Shown here piece after piece: positions 16,424 through 25,533 of a stretch of DNA of 64,000 bases (its first letter is position 1; each line of letters begins with the position of its first letter). The notes beneath the pieces were generated by a model. The model had not been told where the DNA came from. It searched no databases and saw only the letters and a list, made by a program, of their open reading frames with translations. The DNA is taken from positions 1 to 64,000 of the forward strand of contig NZ_JANUDX010000012.1 of NCBI RefSeq assembly GCF_024810105.1, written 5' to 3'. The stretch comes from Stenotrophomonas sp. BIGb0135 (GTDB taxonomy: Bacteria; Pseudomonadota; Gammaproteobacteria; Xanthomonadales; Xanthomonadaceae). Made by a program: the position numbers and the translations under genes.

Positions 16424-17536
16424 TCAATACAGCGCCTCAAGCGACGCGCAGGGCAACGCAGGCAAGCCCTGCCCGGCCACCGCCGCGGCGATCACCGCAT
16501 CGGTCTGGTCCACGTCGATCCCCTGCCTGGGATACCAGTCCGGGTTGTAGTAACTGTGCGCATAGCGCTCGCCGCTGTCGCACAGGATGGTCACGATCGA
16601 GCCGCTGCGGCCGGCCTGGCGCATCAGCTCGGCGGCCTGCAGCACGCCGATGAAGTTGGTCCCGGTGGAGCCGCCGACGCGGCGCCCCAGCTGCCGGCTC
16701 ACATGCCGCATCGCGGCCAGGCTCAGCGCATCGGGCACCTTGACCATCGCATCGACGCTGGTCGGGATGAAGCTCGACTCCACCCGCGGCCGGCCGATGC
16801 CTTCCACCCGCGAACCGCCGCTGCAGGTCAGCTCGCGCCACGGCTGGCCGGCCAGCGCGGCGCAGTAGCCGTCGTAGAACACCGAGATTTCCGGGTCCGC
16901 GCACAGGATCCGGGTGTCGTGCCGGCGGTAGCTGACGTAGCGACCAAGCGTGGCCGCGGTGCCGCCGGTGCCCGGGCTGCACACGATCCATTCCGGCACC
17001 GGGTGCGGCTCCTCGGCCATCTGCTTGAAGATGGATTCGGCGATGTTGTTGTTGGCACGCCAGTCGGTGGCCCGCTCGGCGTAGGTGAACTGGTCCATGA
17101 AGTGGCCGCCGGTCTCGCGGGCCAACGTTTCCGAATCGCAGTTCAGGTCGCAGGCGCGTTCGACCAGGTGGCAGCGGCCGCCATGGAACTCGATCGCGGC
17201 GATCTTTTCCGGCGAGGTCGTGGCCGGCATCACCGCGATGAACGGCAGCCCCAGCAGGCGCGCGAAATACGCCTCGGACACGGCGGTGGAGCCGCTGGAC
17301 GCCTCGATCACCGGGCGCCCCTCGCGCAGCCAGCCATTGGCCAGCGCATACAGGAACAGCGAGCGCGCCAGGCGGTGCTTGAGGCTGCCGGTGGGGTGGC
17401 TGGATTCGTCCTTGAAGTACAGGTCGATGCCAGGATGCCCGGGCAGGTCCATCGGGATCAGATGGGTGTCGGCCGAACGGTTGAAATCGGCTTCGATCTT
17501 GCGGATGGCGGCAGCCACCCATTCACGCTGCGACAT
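16424..17536 (-). CDS. PLP-dependent cysteine synthase-family enzyme (Cds1-like)
   Basis: A 370-residue fold-type II PLP enzyme. The cofactor lysine lies in TGSLKHRLA (about residue 53), the substrate loop is [11 protein letters not shown] and the phosphate loop is [12 protein letters not shown]. The long form with [11 protein letters not shown] at the C-terminus resembles actinobacterial Cds1, an L-cysteine desulfhydrase, more than CysK/CysM. Family knowledge suggests release of sulfide from cysteine; this is not proven here. It is transcribed divergently from gloA. Confidence 0.82.
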   Translation of the reverse strand: MSQREWVAAAIRKIEADFNRSADTHLIPMDLPGHPGIDLYFKDESSHPTGSLKHRLARSLFLYALANGWLREGRPVIEASSGSTAVSEAYFARLLGLPFIAVMPATTSPEKIAAIEFHGGRCHLVERACDLNCDSETLARETGGHFMDQFTYAERATDWRANNNIAESIFKQMAEEPHPVPEWIVCSPGTGGTAATLGRYVSYRRHDTRILCADPEISVFYDGYCAALAGQPWRELTCSGGSRVEGIGRPRVESSFIPTSVDAMVKVPDALSLAAMRHVSRQLGRRVGGSTGTNFIGVLQAAELMRQAGRSGSIVTILCDSGERYAHSYYNPDWYPRQGIDVDQTDAVIAAAVAGQGLPALPCASLEALY

Positions 17537-17647
17537 GGCCAGGACTGTGCAAGGAGACGCAGCATTCTACGTCGCCTTGCGACCACTCCGCTAAAATGGG
17601 GGCCGACGGCCGTGATTTCCGCGGCCCCCGCTGCCCCAGGATCCCCC

Positions 17648-18175
17648 ATGAGCCTTGCTTCCCTGCAGTCCCAGCCCGGCGTCGCCGCCGAGGTGCCGGC
17701 CGAAACCACCGGTTTCGTGTTCAACCACACCATGCTGCGCGTCAAGGACAGCGCCGCGTCGCTGGACTTCTACACCCGCGTGCTCGGCTTCCGCCTGATC
17801 GACCAGCGCGACTTCGCCGAGGCCCAGTTCAGCCTGTACTTCCTGGCCCTGCTGCCGGCCGGCACGGTCATCCCGGAAGGCGACGATGCGCGCCGGGTGT
17901 GGATGGCCGGCATTCCCGGCGTGCTGGAACTCACCCACAACCATGGCACCGAGACCCAGGACGGCCCGGTCTACCACGACGGCAACAGCGACCCGCGCGG
18001 TTTCGGCCATATCTGCGTGTCCGTGCCGGACATCCAGGCCGCCTGCAAGCGCTTCGATGCCCTCGATGTGCCTTACCAGAAGCGCCTGGAAGACGGCCGC
18101 ATGAAGCACCTGGCCTTCATCAAGGACCCGGACGGCTACTGGGTGGAGATCATCTCCAACAGCCCGATCGCCTGA
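17648..18175 (+). CDS. gloA: Lactoylglutathione lyase (glyoxalase I)
   Basis: A 175-residue cytoplasmic enzyme converting the methylglyoxal-glutathione hemithioacetal to S-lactoylglutathione. Metal ligands are visible: His in NHTMLRVKD, Glu in VLELTHNHG, His in GFGHICVSV and Glu in GYWVEIIS. The pattern LDFYTRVLGF is typical. The ATG at 17648 follows a C-rich spacer; a TAAAAT hexamer at 17592-17597 could be its -10 box. Confidence 0.94.
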   Translation: MSLASLQSQPGVAAEVPAETTGFVFNHTMLRVKDSAASLDFYTRVLGFRLIDQRDFAEAQFSLYFLALLPAGTVIPEGDDARRVWMAGIPGVLELTHNHGTETQDGPVYHDGNSDPRGFGHICVSVPDIQAACKRFDALDVPYQKRLEDGRMKHLAFIKDPDGYWVEIISNSPIA

Positions 18176-18340
18176 GCCCCGCGCGATGGGCCGGTACACG
18201 CCTGGGCGCGGGTGCCGGCCGATGGGCGCCACGTCGCTGGACGGTACGCGGCGACGTGGTCAGCAAGGTGCACGGGGCGGCAACGCCCGCCTCGCGTGCC
18301 GGTGGTATACCTGCGCGACCGCCCAACCTGTGGAGTGCGC

Positions 18341-18769
18341 ATGGAAACCATGGACCTGCATCGCGGCCGCCTGATCGACCACCTGCAACTGGTGGTCAGG
18401 GACCTGCCGGCCAGCCGCCGCTTCTACCAGGCCGTGTTCGACACCCTCGGCATCCCCATCGGCGGCGAGGGCGACACCTACTTCTGGGCTGACGAACTGT
18501 TCATTTCCAGCGCCGACAGCGAGGCCGCCGCCGGCCAGCTCACCGGCCGCCACCACCTCGCCTTCCAGGCGCGTGACCGCGCCACCGTGGCCGCCTTCCA
18601 CAGCGCCGCCCTGGCCAGCGGTGGCAAGGACAACGGCGCGCCGGGCGAACGCCCCTACCACCCCGGCTACTACGCCGCGTTCGCGCTCGACCCGGACGGC
18701 AACAACATCGAAGTGGTGTTCCATGGCCCGGCCACCTACAGCGCCGATTCGGTGAAAGTCACCTTCTAG
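18341..18769 (+). CDS. VOC-superfamily protein
   Basis: A 142-residue vicinal-oxygen-chelate protein related to glyoxalase/dioxygenase domains. It has two betaalphabetabetabeta modules, with DHLQLVVRDLPASRRFY at the start and DPDGNNIEVVFHG at the end. The putative metal ligands are His in the first module, His in HHLAFQA and Glu in NIEVV. The ATG is preceded by TGGAG (18331-18335). The reaction is unknown. Confidence 0.85.
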   Translation: METMDLHRGRLIDHLQLVVRDLPASRRFYQAVFDTLGIPIGGEGDTYFWADELFISSADSEAAAGQLTGRHHLAFQARDRATVAAFHSAALASGGKDNGAPGERPYHPGYYAAFALDPDGNNIEVVFHGPATYSADSVKVTF

Positions 18770-18893
18770 CCTCGCGCTCGCGCCGCGTTCACGCCGGCAT
18801 GCTGGAATGCCGGTGCAACGGGGCGGCCGGGGAATGCCCGGCCTGCGATCTGGAACGCCGCGTCCACCAACGCGGCCTGGCAGGGAGCTCGGC

Positions 18894-19739
18894 ATGCATC
18901 GGTTTGGTCGTCGTCCTTTGATCCTGCTGCTGTGCCTGCTGGCGTTGCCATGGAGCAGCGCACTGGCGCAATCGCGCTGCACCGAACGGGCGCGCACGCT
19001 GCTGCGGCCAGCGGAAGTCAGCTGCACCCATCAGACCGCGTGGATCGATTCGGGTGTCGTGGGGCAGCGGCGGGTCACCTACCAACTGCCGGTCGGCACG
19101 CCACCGGCCCGGGGCTGGCCGGTGGTGCTGCTCTACCAGGGCTCGTTCTTCGCGCTGGACGACTTCCATTACGCCGACAGCGACCCGTTTGGCGGTTTCC
19201 ATGAAGGCAAGCTGGTCCAGCGCCTGCTCGACCACGGCTATGCGGTGGTCGCGCCCGCCGCACCGGCCGATCTGTTCTGGCAGACCAACCTGCCCGGGTT
19301 GTCCAGCACCTATGAGCTGGGCACCGACTACGACTTCCTCGGCAACGTGTTCGATGCGATCGCCGCCGGCACGTTCGGCCCGCTCGATCCGCTGCGCCGG
19401 TATGCCACCGGCATTTCCAGCGGCGGCTACAACACCAGCCGCATGGCGGTGTCCTTCCCCGGCGAGTTCCGCGCGCTGGCGGTGCAATCCGGGTCGTATG
19501 CCACCTGCGGCGGGCCGATGTGCACCGTACCCGACGTGCTGCCGGCCGACCATCCGCCGACCCTGTTCCTGCACGGCTTCATCGATCCGGTGGTGCCGTG
19601 GCGGACGATGAACGCGTATTACGGCCGCCTGCAGGCGCAGGGGATCGAGACCGCGCTGTACACCGAATCACTGGGGGCACATGCGTGGTTTGCCAGCTCG
19701 CCCGCCCGCATCGTGGCCTGGTTCGACGCGCATCCCTGA
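18894..19739 (+). CDS. Secreted alpha/beta hydrolase (PHB depolymerase/LpqC-like)
   Basis: A 281-residue exported esterase. A Sec signal peptide covers residues 1-25 (ending ALA-Q). The serine nucleophile lies in TGISSGGYNT, the aspartate in FIDPVVPW and the histidine in GAHAWFA. The arrangement resembles secreted poly-hydroxyalkanoate depolymerase and feruloyl-esterase-like proteins. AGGGAG (18882-18887) supports the ATG at 18894. The substrate is unknown. Confidence 0.8.
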   Translation: MHRFGRRPLILLLCLLALPWSSALAQSRCTERARTLLRPAEVSCTHQTAWIDSGVVGQRRVTYQLPVGTPPARGWPVVLLYQGSFFALDDFHYADSDPFGGFHEGKLVQRLLDHGYAVVAPAAPADLFWQTNLPGLSSTYELGTDYDFLGNVFDAIAAGTFGPLDPLRRYATGISSGGYNTSRMAVSFPGEFRALAVQSGSYATCGGPMCTVPDVLPADHPPTLFLHGFIDPVVPWRTMNAYYGRLQAQGIETALYTESLGAHAWFASSPARIVAWFDAHP

Positions 19740-19745
19740 ACCGCT

Positions 19746-19766
19746 GAAGATGAACTCTTCATCTTC
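19746..19766. terminator. Hairpin after the secreted hydrolase gene
   Basis: A perfect 9-bp stem (19746-19754 with 19758-19766) closes a 3-nt loop 7 bp after the stop codon. No T-run follows. It may be a terminator or a 3' stability hairpin. Confidence 0.5.
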
Positions 19767-19815
19767 CGTACGGGCGATCTCACAGGATGAGACTGCCCTG
19801 CCCTAGCGTTTGCGC

Positions 19816-21114
19816 ATGGAGACCATACGCAAACTGGCGATCCTGGCCGATGCCGCCAAATACGACGCGTCCTGTGCCTCCAGTGGCGCGGGACGACGCG
19901 ATTCGCGCGCGTCCGGTGGCATCGGCAGCACCGATGGCCCCGGCATCTGCCACAGCTACACGCCCGATGGCCGCTGCGTGTCGCTGCTGAAGATCCTGCT
20001 GACCAATTTCTGCATCTACGACTGCGCGTACTGCGTCAACCGCGTGTCCAGCAACGTGCAGCGCGCGCGATTCAGCGTGGACGAGGTGGTCGCGCTGACC
20101 ATGGACTTCTACAAGCGCAACTACATCGAAGGGTTGTTCCTCTCCAGCGGCATCATCCGCAACGCGGACTACACCATGGAGCGCATGGTCGAGGTGGCAC
20201 GCGTGCTGCGCGAAGAACACCGCTTCGCCGGCTACATCCACCTCAAGACCATCCCCGAAGCGTCGCCGGAGCTGCTGGCCGCTGCAGGTCGCTACGCCGA
20301 TCGGCTGTCGATCAACATCGAGTTGCCCACCGAGGCGGGCCTGGCCAGCTTCGCGCCGGAGAAATCGCTACCCTCCATCCGCGGCGCGATGGGTGAACTG
20401 CGCTGGCGGATCGAAGAGGCGAAGGAGGCCCGGAAGGGCGATGCGGCCGCCGGTGCCATCGCCACGCCCGCGCCCCGTGTATCGCGTGCGCGGCCGCGCC
20501 CGCCGAAATTCGCGCCCGCCGGCCAGAGTACGCAGATGATCGTGGGGGCCGACGGCGCCAGCGACCAGCAGATCCTCACCGCCGCCGACAACCTGTACGG
20601 CAACTACCGCATGCGCCGGGTGTACTACTCGGCCTTCAGCCCGATACCCAATGCCAGTCGGATCCTGCCGCTGCAGGCGCCCCCACTCGCACGCGAACAC
20701 CGGCTGTACCAGGCCGACTGGCTGCTGCGTTTCTACGGCTATGGCGTGGAAGAGATCACCGATACCACCCAGGGCGGCATGCTCGACCTGGACATCGACC
20801 CCAAGATGGCCTGGGCGATCCGTCATCCCGAGCGCTTCCCGGTCGACCTCAACCTGGCCCCCAAGGAACTGCTGCTGCGCGTGCCCGGGCTGGGCGTGCG
20901 CAACGTCAAGCGGGTGTTGATGGCACGCCGCCAGGTGCGCCTGCGCGTGGCCGACGTGGCGCGGTTGCGCGCGCCGATGAGCAAGCTGCTGCCGTTCGTG
21001 CAACTGGCCGACCACCACCCGCGCAAGCAGCTGGACGACCCCGCCACGCTGCGTGCGCGGCTGGCGCCGCCGCCGAAACAGGGCTCCCTGTTCGACAGCC
21101 CTGCCGCGCACTGA
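19816..21114 (+). CDS. Putative DNA modification/repair radical SAM protein
   Basis: A 432-residue protein of the putative DNA modification/repair radical SAM family (TIGR03916-like). The [4Fe-4S] cysteines are Cys66, Cys70 and Cys73 (CIYDCAYC). The C-terminus carries a helix-hairpin-helix-like segment (LLLRVPGLGVRNVKRVLMARR) expected to bind DNA. The next gene begins 1 bp after its stop and encodes the DUF4130-UdgX partner usual for this family, so the two probably act together on damaged or modified DNA. The biochemical reaction is not established. ATG at 19816 is preferred over the TTG at 19810. Confidence 0.88.
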   Translation: METIRKLAILADAAKYDASCASSGAGRRDSRASGGIGSTDGPGICHSYTPDGRCVSLLKILLTNFCIYDCAYCVNRVSSNVQRARFSVDEVVALTMDFYKRNYIEGLFLSSGIIRNADYTMERMVEVARVLREEHRFAGYIHLKTIPEASPELLAAAGRYADRLSINIELPTEAGLASFAPEKSLPSIRGAMGELRWRIEEAKEARKGDAAAGAIATPAPRVSRARPRPPKFAPAGQSTQMIVGADGASDQQILTAADNLYGNYRMRRVYYSAFSPIPNASRILPLQAPPLAREHRLYQADWLLRFYGYGVEEITDTTQGGMLDLDIDPKMAWAIRHPERFPVDLNLAPKELLLRVPGLGVRNVKRVLMARRQVRLRVADVARLRAPMSKLLPFVQLADHHPRKQLDDPATLRARLAPPPKQGSLFDSPAAH

Positions 21115-21115
21115 G

Positions 21116-22567
21116 ATGGCACGCTGGACGGTGCGCATCGACCCGGCGTGGTCGCTCGATGCCTGGCGCGACGCCGCGCGCCTGGCGCTGCGCCGGGGCG
21201 TGGCGCCGGAGCAGCTGGACTGGCTGCAGGACCAGGAGCACTCCCTGCTCGACGCGCCGCCGCTGCCGGCGAGCGAGGACGCCGGCGACGCGCCCACTTA
21301 CGTATCCAAGGCCTTCGTCGAGCTGGCCGCCACCTGCCTGTGCCATCGCGATCCGCAGCGGCTGCCGTTGCTGTACCGGCTGTTGTGGCGGATCGCCCGC
21401 GGCGAGCGCGGCCTGCTGTCCAACCCTACCGACCCGGACGTGCTGCGCGCGATGGCGCTGGCCCAGGCGGTCCGCCGCGACACGCACAAGATGAAGGCCT
21501 TCGTGCGCTTCCGCGAAGTGCCGGGCGAGCAGGATGCCTTCATCGCCTGGTTCGAGCCGGAGCACCACATCGTGGACCGCGTCGCGCCCTTCTTCGCCCG
21601 CCGCTTCACCGGCATGCGCTGGGCGATCCTGACCCCCTCGCGCAGCGTGCGCTGGGACGGGCAGGCACTGTCGTTCGGCGCGGGCGGCCGCCAGGCCGAT
21701 GCCCCCCTCGAGGATGCGCGCGAAGCGCTGTGGCGCACCTACTACGCCAACATCTTCAACCCGGCCCGGCTCAACACGCGGATGATGCAGCAGGAGATGC
21801 CGGCCCGATACTGGAAGCACCTGCCCGAGGCCACCTTGTTGCCCGCCCTGGTGCGCGATGCCGGCGACCGCGTGCAGGACATGCACGACCGTGCCGCGCA
21901 GGCCCCGCAACGCCGTATCCCCGAGCGCAGCATCGCCCTGCGCGGGCCGGCCACCGCCACGGGCGACGACCTGGACGCGCTGCGCACGGCGGCCGCCGCC
22001 TGCCGCCGCTGCCCGTTGTGGGAGCCGGCCACCCAGACCGTCTTCGGCGAGGGGCCACGCGATGCCAAGGTGATGCTGGTGGGCGAGCAGCCCGGCGATG
22101 CCGAGGACCTCAGTGGGCATCCCTTCGTCGGCCCCGCCGGCCAGTTGCTGGACCAGGCCCTGGGCGAACTGGGCATTGATCGCAGCACGCTGTACCTGAC
22201 CAACGCGGTCAAGCACTTCCGTTTCGAGCGGCGTGGCAAGCGGCGCATCCACAGCACGCCGCAGGTGACCCATATCAACGCCTGCCGCCCGTGGCTGCTG
22301 CGCGAGATCGAGCAGGTGCGCCCGGCGGTGATCGTGTGCCTGGGGGCCAGCGCCGCCACGGCGGTGTTCGGGGCGGGGTTCAAGCTGATGGACAACCATG
22401 GCCGCTGGCATGCGCTGGAAGACGGCACGCGCGCTTTCGCGACGGTGCACCCGGCGTGGGTGCTGCGGCAACCGGCCGGCACCGCGCGCGACGCCGCGTA
22501 CCGGTTGCTGCTGGATGACCTCGCCAGGCTGCCGCGCGCAGGCGACAGCGCCGACCCGGTCACCTGA
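21116..22567 (+). CDS. DUF4130-UdgX fusion: uracil-DNA-binding glycosylase
   Basis: A 483-residue fusion. Residues 1 to about 260 form the DUF4130 (TIGR03915-like) domain that accompanies the radical SAM protein. Residues about 280-475 form a UdgX-type uracil-DNA glycosylase: iron-sulfur cysteines CRRC (297, 300) with later cysteines 389 and 408, the active-site motif GEQPGD (323-328), and HPAWVL. The diagnostic KRRIH loop is present (375-379). In mycobacterial UdgX the histidine of this loop forms a covalent bond with the uracil-excised site. The gene starts 1 bp after the radical SAM stop. Confidence 0.9.
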   Translation: MARWTVRIDPAWSLDAWRDAARLALRRGVAPEQLDWLQDQEHSLLDAPPLPASEDAGDAPTYVSKAFVELAATCLCHRDPQRLPLLYRLLWRIARGERGLLSNPTDPDVLRAMALAQAVRRDTHKMKAFVRFREVPGEQDAFIAWFEPEHHIVDRVAPFFARRFTGMRWAILTPSRSVRWDGQALSFGAGGRQADAPLEDAREALWRTYYANIFNPARLNTRMMQQEMPARYWKHLPEATLLPALVRDAGDRVQDMHDRAAQAPQRRIPERSIALRGPATATGDDLDALRTAAAACRRCPLWEPATQTVFGEGPRDAKVMLVGEQPGDAEDLSGHPFVGPAGQLLDQALGELGIDRSTLYLTNAVKHFRFERRGKRRIHSTPQVTHINACRPWLLREIEQVRPAVIVCLGASAATAVFGAGFKLMDNHGRWHALEDGTRAFATVHPAWVLRQPAGTARDAAYRLLLDDLARLPRAGDSADPVT

Positions 22568-22701
22568 GCCGCCGACGCCTGCCGCCGATCCCGCCTCCAT
22601 TTGCTACCCTTCGCACCGTCGGTTGCACCCTGCAGCTACCGCGTGCCGTGGTTCGCTCCATCGAACAAGGCCGCGCAATTTCCTGCGAGGCGACGGCTCG
22701 A

Positions 22702-23718
22702 ATGGATCACGACTTCCCCCGCCCCATCCCGCTGCGCATCGTGGCGACCGGCGAGTACATCCCGTCGCGCCGCATCGAGTCGAGCACGTTCGACCAGCGC
22801 TGGGGCAAGCCTGCCGGCTGGACCCGGCGCCATGCCGGCATCGATTACCGCCATTTCGCCGGTCCCGACGAATCCGCCTCGATGATGGCCGCACACGCCG
22901 CGCAGGACGCATTGCAGCGTGCCGGGCTGCGTGCCGACCAGGTCGACGTGGTGATCAGTGTCGGCGGCGTCATGGAACAGGCCATCCCCTGCACGGCCGC
23001 GCTGGTACAGCGGCGGCTGGGCCTGGCCGGCAGCGGCATCCCCGCCTTCGACGTCAATGCCACCTGCCTGGGCTTCCTGGTCGCCCTGGACCTGGTCGCG
23101 GCAACCCTGGTCACCCGGCGCTTCCGGCGCGCGCTGCTGGTGGCCGGCGAAGTTGCCTCGGCCGGGCTCAACTGGGACGACACCGATACGGCGGCGTTGT
23201 TCGGCGACGGTGGCGCGGCGGTGATCGTCGAGGCCAGCGAGGACGACACCGGGTCGTGCCTGCTCGCCTCGCACATGGAAACCTTCAGCGAAGGCACCGA
23301 GTTCTGCCAGGTCCGCGCCGGCGGTACGCGCGTGCGCCTGGCCGACGGCGCCGAAGCGTTCGCCGCTGCCTCGCACTTTGAGATGTCCGGGCGCTCCACC
23401 TACCGGCTGGCCGCGCAGAAACTGCCCGGCTTCATGCAGACGCTGTTCCAGCGCGCGGGCGTGACCGTCGACCAGGTGCCGTTGCTGGTGCCGCACCAGG
23501 CCAGTGCCAAGGCGCTGGACCACCTGCAACGCGCGCTGCGGCTGCCGCCCGGCTCGCTGGTGCGGATCCTGCAGACCCACGGCAACCAGATGGCGGCCTC
23601 CATTCCCCTGGCACTGCACCACGCGATCACCGCCGGCGACCTGCGTCGCGGCCAGCTGTTTGCGATGGTCGGCTCCGGGGCTGGCCTGTCCTTTGCCGGC
23701 GCAGTGCTGCGGTACTGA
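22702..23718 (+). CDS. 3-oxoacyl-ACP synthase III-type ketosynthase
   Basis: A 338-residue thiolase-fold condensing enzyme of the FabH/KAS III type. The catalytic triad is Cys122 (NATCLGF), His265 (VPHQAS) and Asn295 (THGNQMA), all intact. It would join an acyl-CoA or acyl-ACP starter to another acyl unit. It is the first gene of a six-gene operon that contains no acyl-carrier protein, so it is more likely a specialised synthase than the housekeeping FabH. The start ATG gives MDHDFP; GAGG lies 11 bases upstream. The next gene starts 2 bp after the stop. Confidence 0.86.
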   Translation: MDHDFPRPIPLRIVATGEYIPSRRIESSTFDQRWGKPAGWTRRHAGIDYRHFAGPDESASMMAAHAAQDALQRAGLRADQVDVVISVGGVMEQAIPCTAALVQRRLGLAGSGIPAFDVNATCLGFLVALDLVAATLVTRRFRRALLVAGEVASAGLNWDDTDTAALFGDGGAAVIVEASEDDTGSCLLASHMETFSEGTEFCQVRAGGTRVRLADGAEAFAAASHFEMSGRSTYRLAAQKLPGFMQTLFQRAGVTVDQVPLLVPHQASAKALDHLQRALRLPPGSLVRILQTHGNQMAASIPLALHHAITAGDLRRGQLFAMVGSGAGLSFAGAVLRY

Positions 23719-23720
23719 GC

Positions 23721-24713
23721 ATGGCGCAGATCCTGGTCACCGGTGCCTCCGGCTTCATCGGCCACCATGTCGCCCTGCGGTTGGCCGCCGCGGGCCACCG
23801 GGTCATCGCCACCGGGCGTGACCGCACACGCCTGCAGACCGGCAACGTCGCGATCGACAGCGTCACGGCCGACCTGGCGAGCGACCCGCTCGATCCGTTG
23901 CTTGCCGGCTGCGAGGTCGTCGTGCACTGCGCCGCGCTCTCATCGCCGTGGGGCCGGGCCGAGGATTTCCAGCGCGCGAACGTGACCGCGACGGAGCGGT
24001 TGCTCCAGGCCGCGGGACGCCAGCAGGTGCGACGCTTCATCCACCTGGGCTCACCCAGCATCTACTTCCGGTTCGACGACCAGTACGGCCTGGGCGAGGC
24101 GTTCGAGCCGCCGGCACGCTGGATCACCGACTATGCGCGCAGCAAGTGGGAATCCGAGTGCCGGGTCCGCGCGGCCGCCGGCCCGCGCATGCAGACGCTG
24201 AGCCTGCGCCCGCGCGCGGTGTACGGCGAAGGCGATCGCGCGATCCTGCCGCGCGTGCTGGCCAGCGCCGCGCGCGGCTGGTTTCCGCTGGTCAACGGCG
24301 GGCGCGCCCTGATCGACGTCACCCACATCGACAACCTGGTGGCGCTGGTCGCGCACTGCGTGGACGCCGAGCTGCCCGGCGATGGGCGTGCCTACAACGT
24401 AAGCAACGGCGCGCCCGTGCAGGTGCGCACGCTGCTGGAAACGCTGTTCGCCGCGCTCGGCATGGAGGTGCGGATGCTGCCGCTGCCGCGCGCGCCCGCC
24501 CTGGCACTGGCCACGGTGGCCGAGCAGCTGGCGCGGCTGCGGCCCGGCCAGCCCGAGCCGCGCCTGAGCCGTTACGGCGTCGGTGTGCTCGGCTATTCGC
24601 AGACGCTGGACATCGGCCGCGCGCGGCGCGAGCTGGCGTACCAGCCACAGACCGACCTGGGCGCCAGCCTGGCCCGCTACGCCGACTGGTGGAGGGCGCA
24701 TGGTCACGCTTGA
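23721..24713 (+). CDS. NAD(P)-dependent epimerase/3-beta-HSD-type reductase
   Basis: A 330-residue extended SDR. The cofactor motif is TGASGFIGHH at the N-terminus and the active site is YARSK (ITDYARSKWESE). The form with HLGSPSIYF and LRPRAVYGEGD resembles 3-beta-hydroxysteroid dehydrogenase-like reductases such as OleD. A plausible role is reduction of the keto group made by the upstream ketosynthase, inferred from gene order. The end overlaps the next gene by 14 bp. Confidence 0.82.
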   Translation: MAQILVTGASGFIGHHVALRLAAAGHRVIATGRDRTRLQTGNVAIDSVTADLASDPLDPLLAGCEVVVHCAALSSPWGRAEDFQRANVTATERLLQAAGRQQVRRFIHLGSPSIYFRFDDQYGLGEAFEPPARWITDYARSKWESECRVRAAAGPRMQTLSLRPRAVYGEGDRAILPRVLASAARGWFPLVNGGRALIDVTHIDNLVALVAHCVDAELPGDGRAYNVSNGAPVQVRTLLETLFAALGMEVRMLPLPRAPALALATVAEQLARLRPGQPEPRLSRYGVGVLGYSQTLDIGRARRELAYQPQTDLGASLARYADWWRAHGHA

Positions 24714-25533
24714 ATGGCGACTCTACGAAGCCGGGTACTGCACGCATCCCGAGCGGGCCACCCGCCAGGGCGCGCCCGCGCGTGCCTGCGAGTTTCCTGC
24801 GCTGGTGGCGCTGCTGAAGCACCCGACGCTCGGCTGGATCCTGTTCGACACCGGCTATTCCGAGCACTTCCTGCAGGCGACGGCGGCGTTTCCCGAGCGG
24901 TTGTACCGCATGGTGACCCCGGTCCACCTGTCGCCACGGGCATCACTGGCCGCCCAACTGCGCCGCGACGGCATCGCCCCCGGCGACATCGCCTGGATCG
25001 TGGTATCGCACCTGCATGGCGACCACATCGGCGGCCTGGCGGATTTCCCGCAGGCCCGCGTGGCCTGTTCGCGCGAGGCCTGGGACGACCTGCAGGCACG
25101 CACGCGGGTGGGCGCGCTGCGCATCGGCCTGCTGCCGGCGCTGCTGGCATCGTGGAAGGACACCCCGCCGCGGTGGTTCGAGGCACAGGCCAGCGTGCCA
25201 CTGCCGCCACCGTTGGACGCATTCGAGCGCGGCATCGACCTGTTCGGCGACGCCAGCCTGCTGCTGGTGCCGCTGCCCGGGCATGCCGCCGGCCACTACG
25301 GCGCCGTGTTCGATGACGGCCACGGCCCGGTGTTCCTGGTCGCCGATGCCAGCTGGTCGTCGCAGGCGATCCGCGACAACACGCCGCCCCCGGCGCTGGT
25401 CACCGCGTGGCTGGGCAGCACCGCCATCTACCGCGACACGCTGGCGCGGCTGCATGCGCTGCACCACGCCGCGCCAGAGGTCCGCCTGGTGCCTTCGCAC
25501 TGCCCGGAATGGCGCCCGGAGCCGCAGGCATGA
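24700..25533 (+). CDS. Metallo-beta-lactamase-fold hydrolase
   Basis: A 277-residue dinuclear metal hydrolase. The ligand motif is H104-x-H106-x-D108-H109 (SHLHGDHIGG), with His195 (LPGHAAGH), Asp216 (VADAS) and a late histidine (PSHCPEW). The start is set by GGAGGG four bases before the ATG at 24700 and lies inside the previous gene. It overlaps the next gene by ATGA. In this operon it may cleave a thioester or lactone intermediate; that is inference. Confidence 0.85.
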   Translation: MVTLEWRLYEAGYCTHPERATRQGAPARACEFPALVALLKHPTLGWILFDTGYSEHFLQATAAFPERLYRMVTPVHLSPRASLAAQLRRDGIAPGDIAWIVVSHLHGDHIGGLADFPQARVACSREAWDDLQARTRVGALRIGLLPALLASWKDTPPRWFEAQASVPLPPPLDAFERGIDLFGDASLLLVPLPGHAAGHYGAVFDDGHGPVFLVADASWSSQAIRDNTPPPALVTAWLGSTAIYRDTLARLHALHHAAPEVRLVPSHCPEWRPEPQA

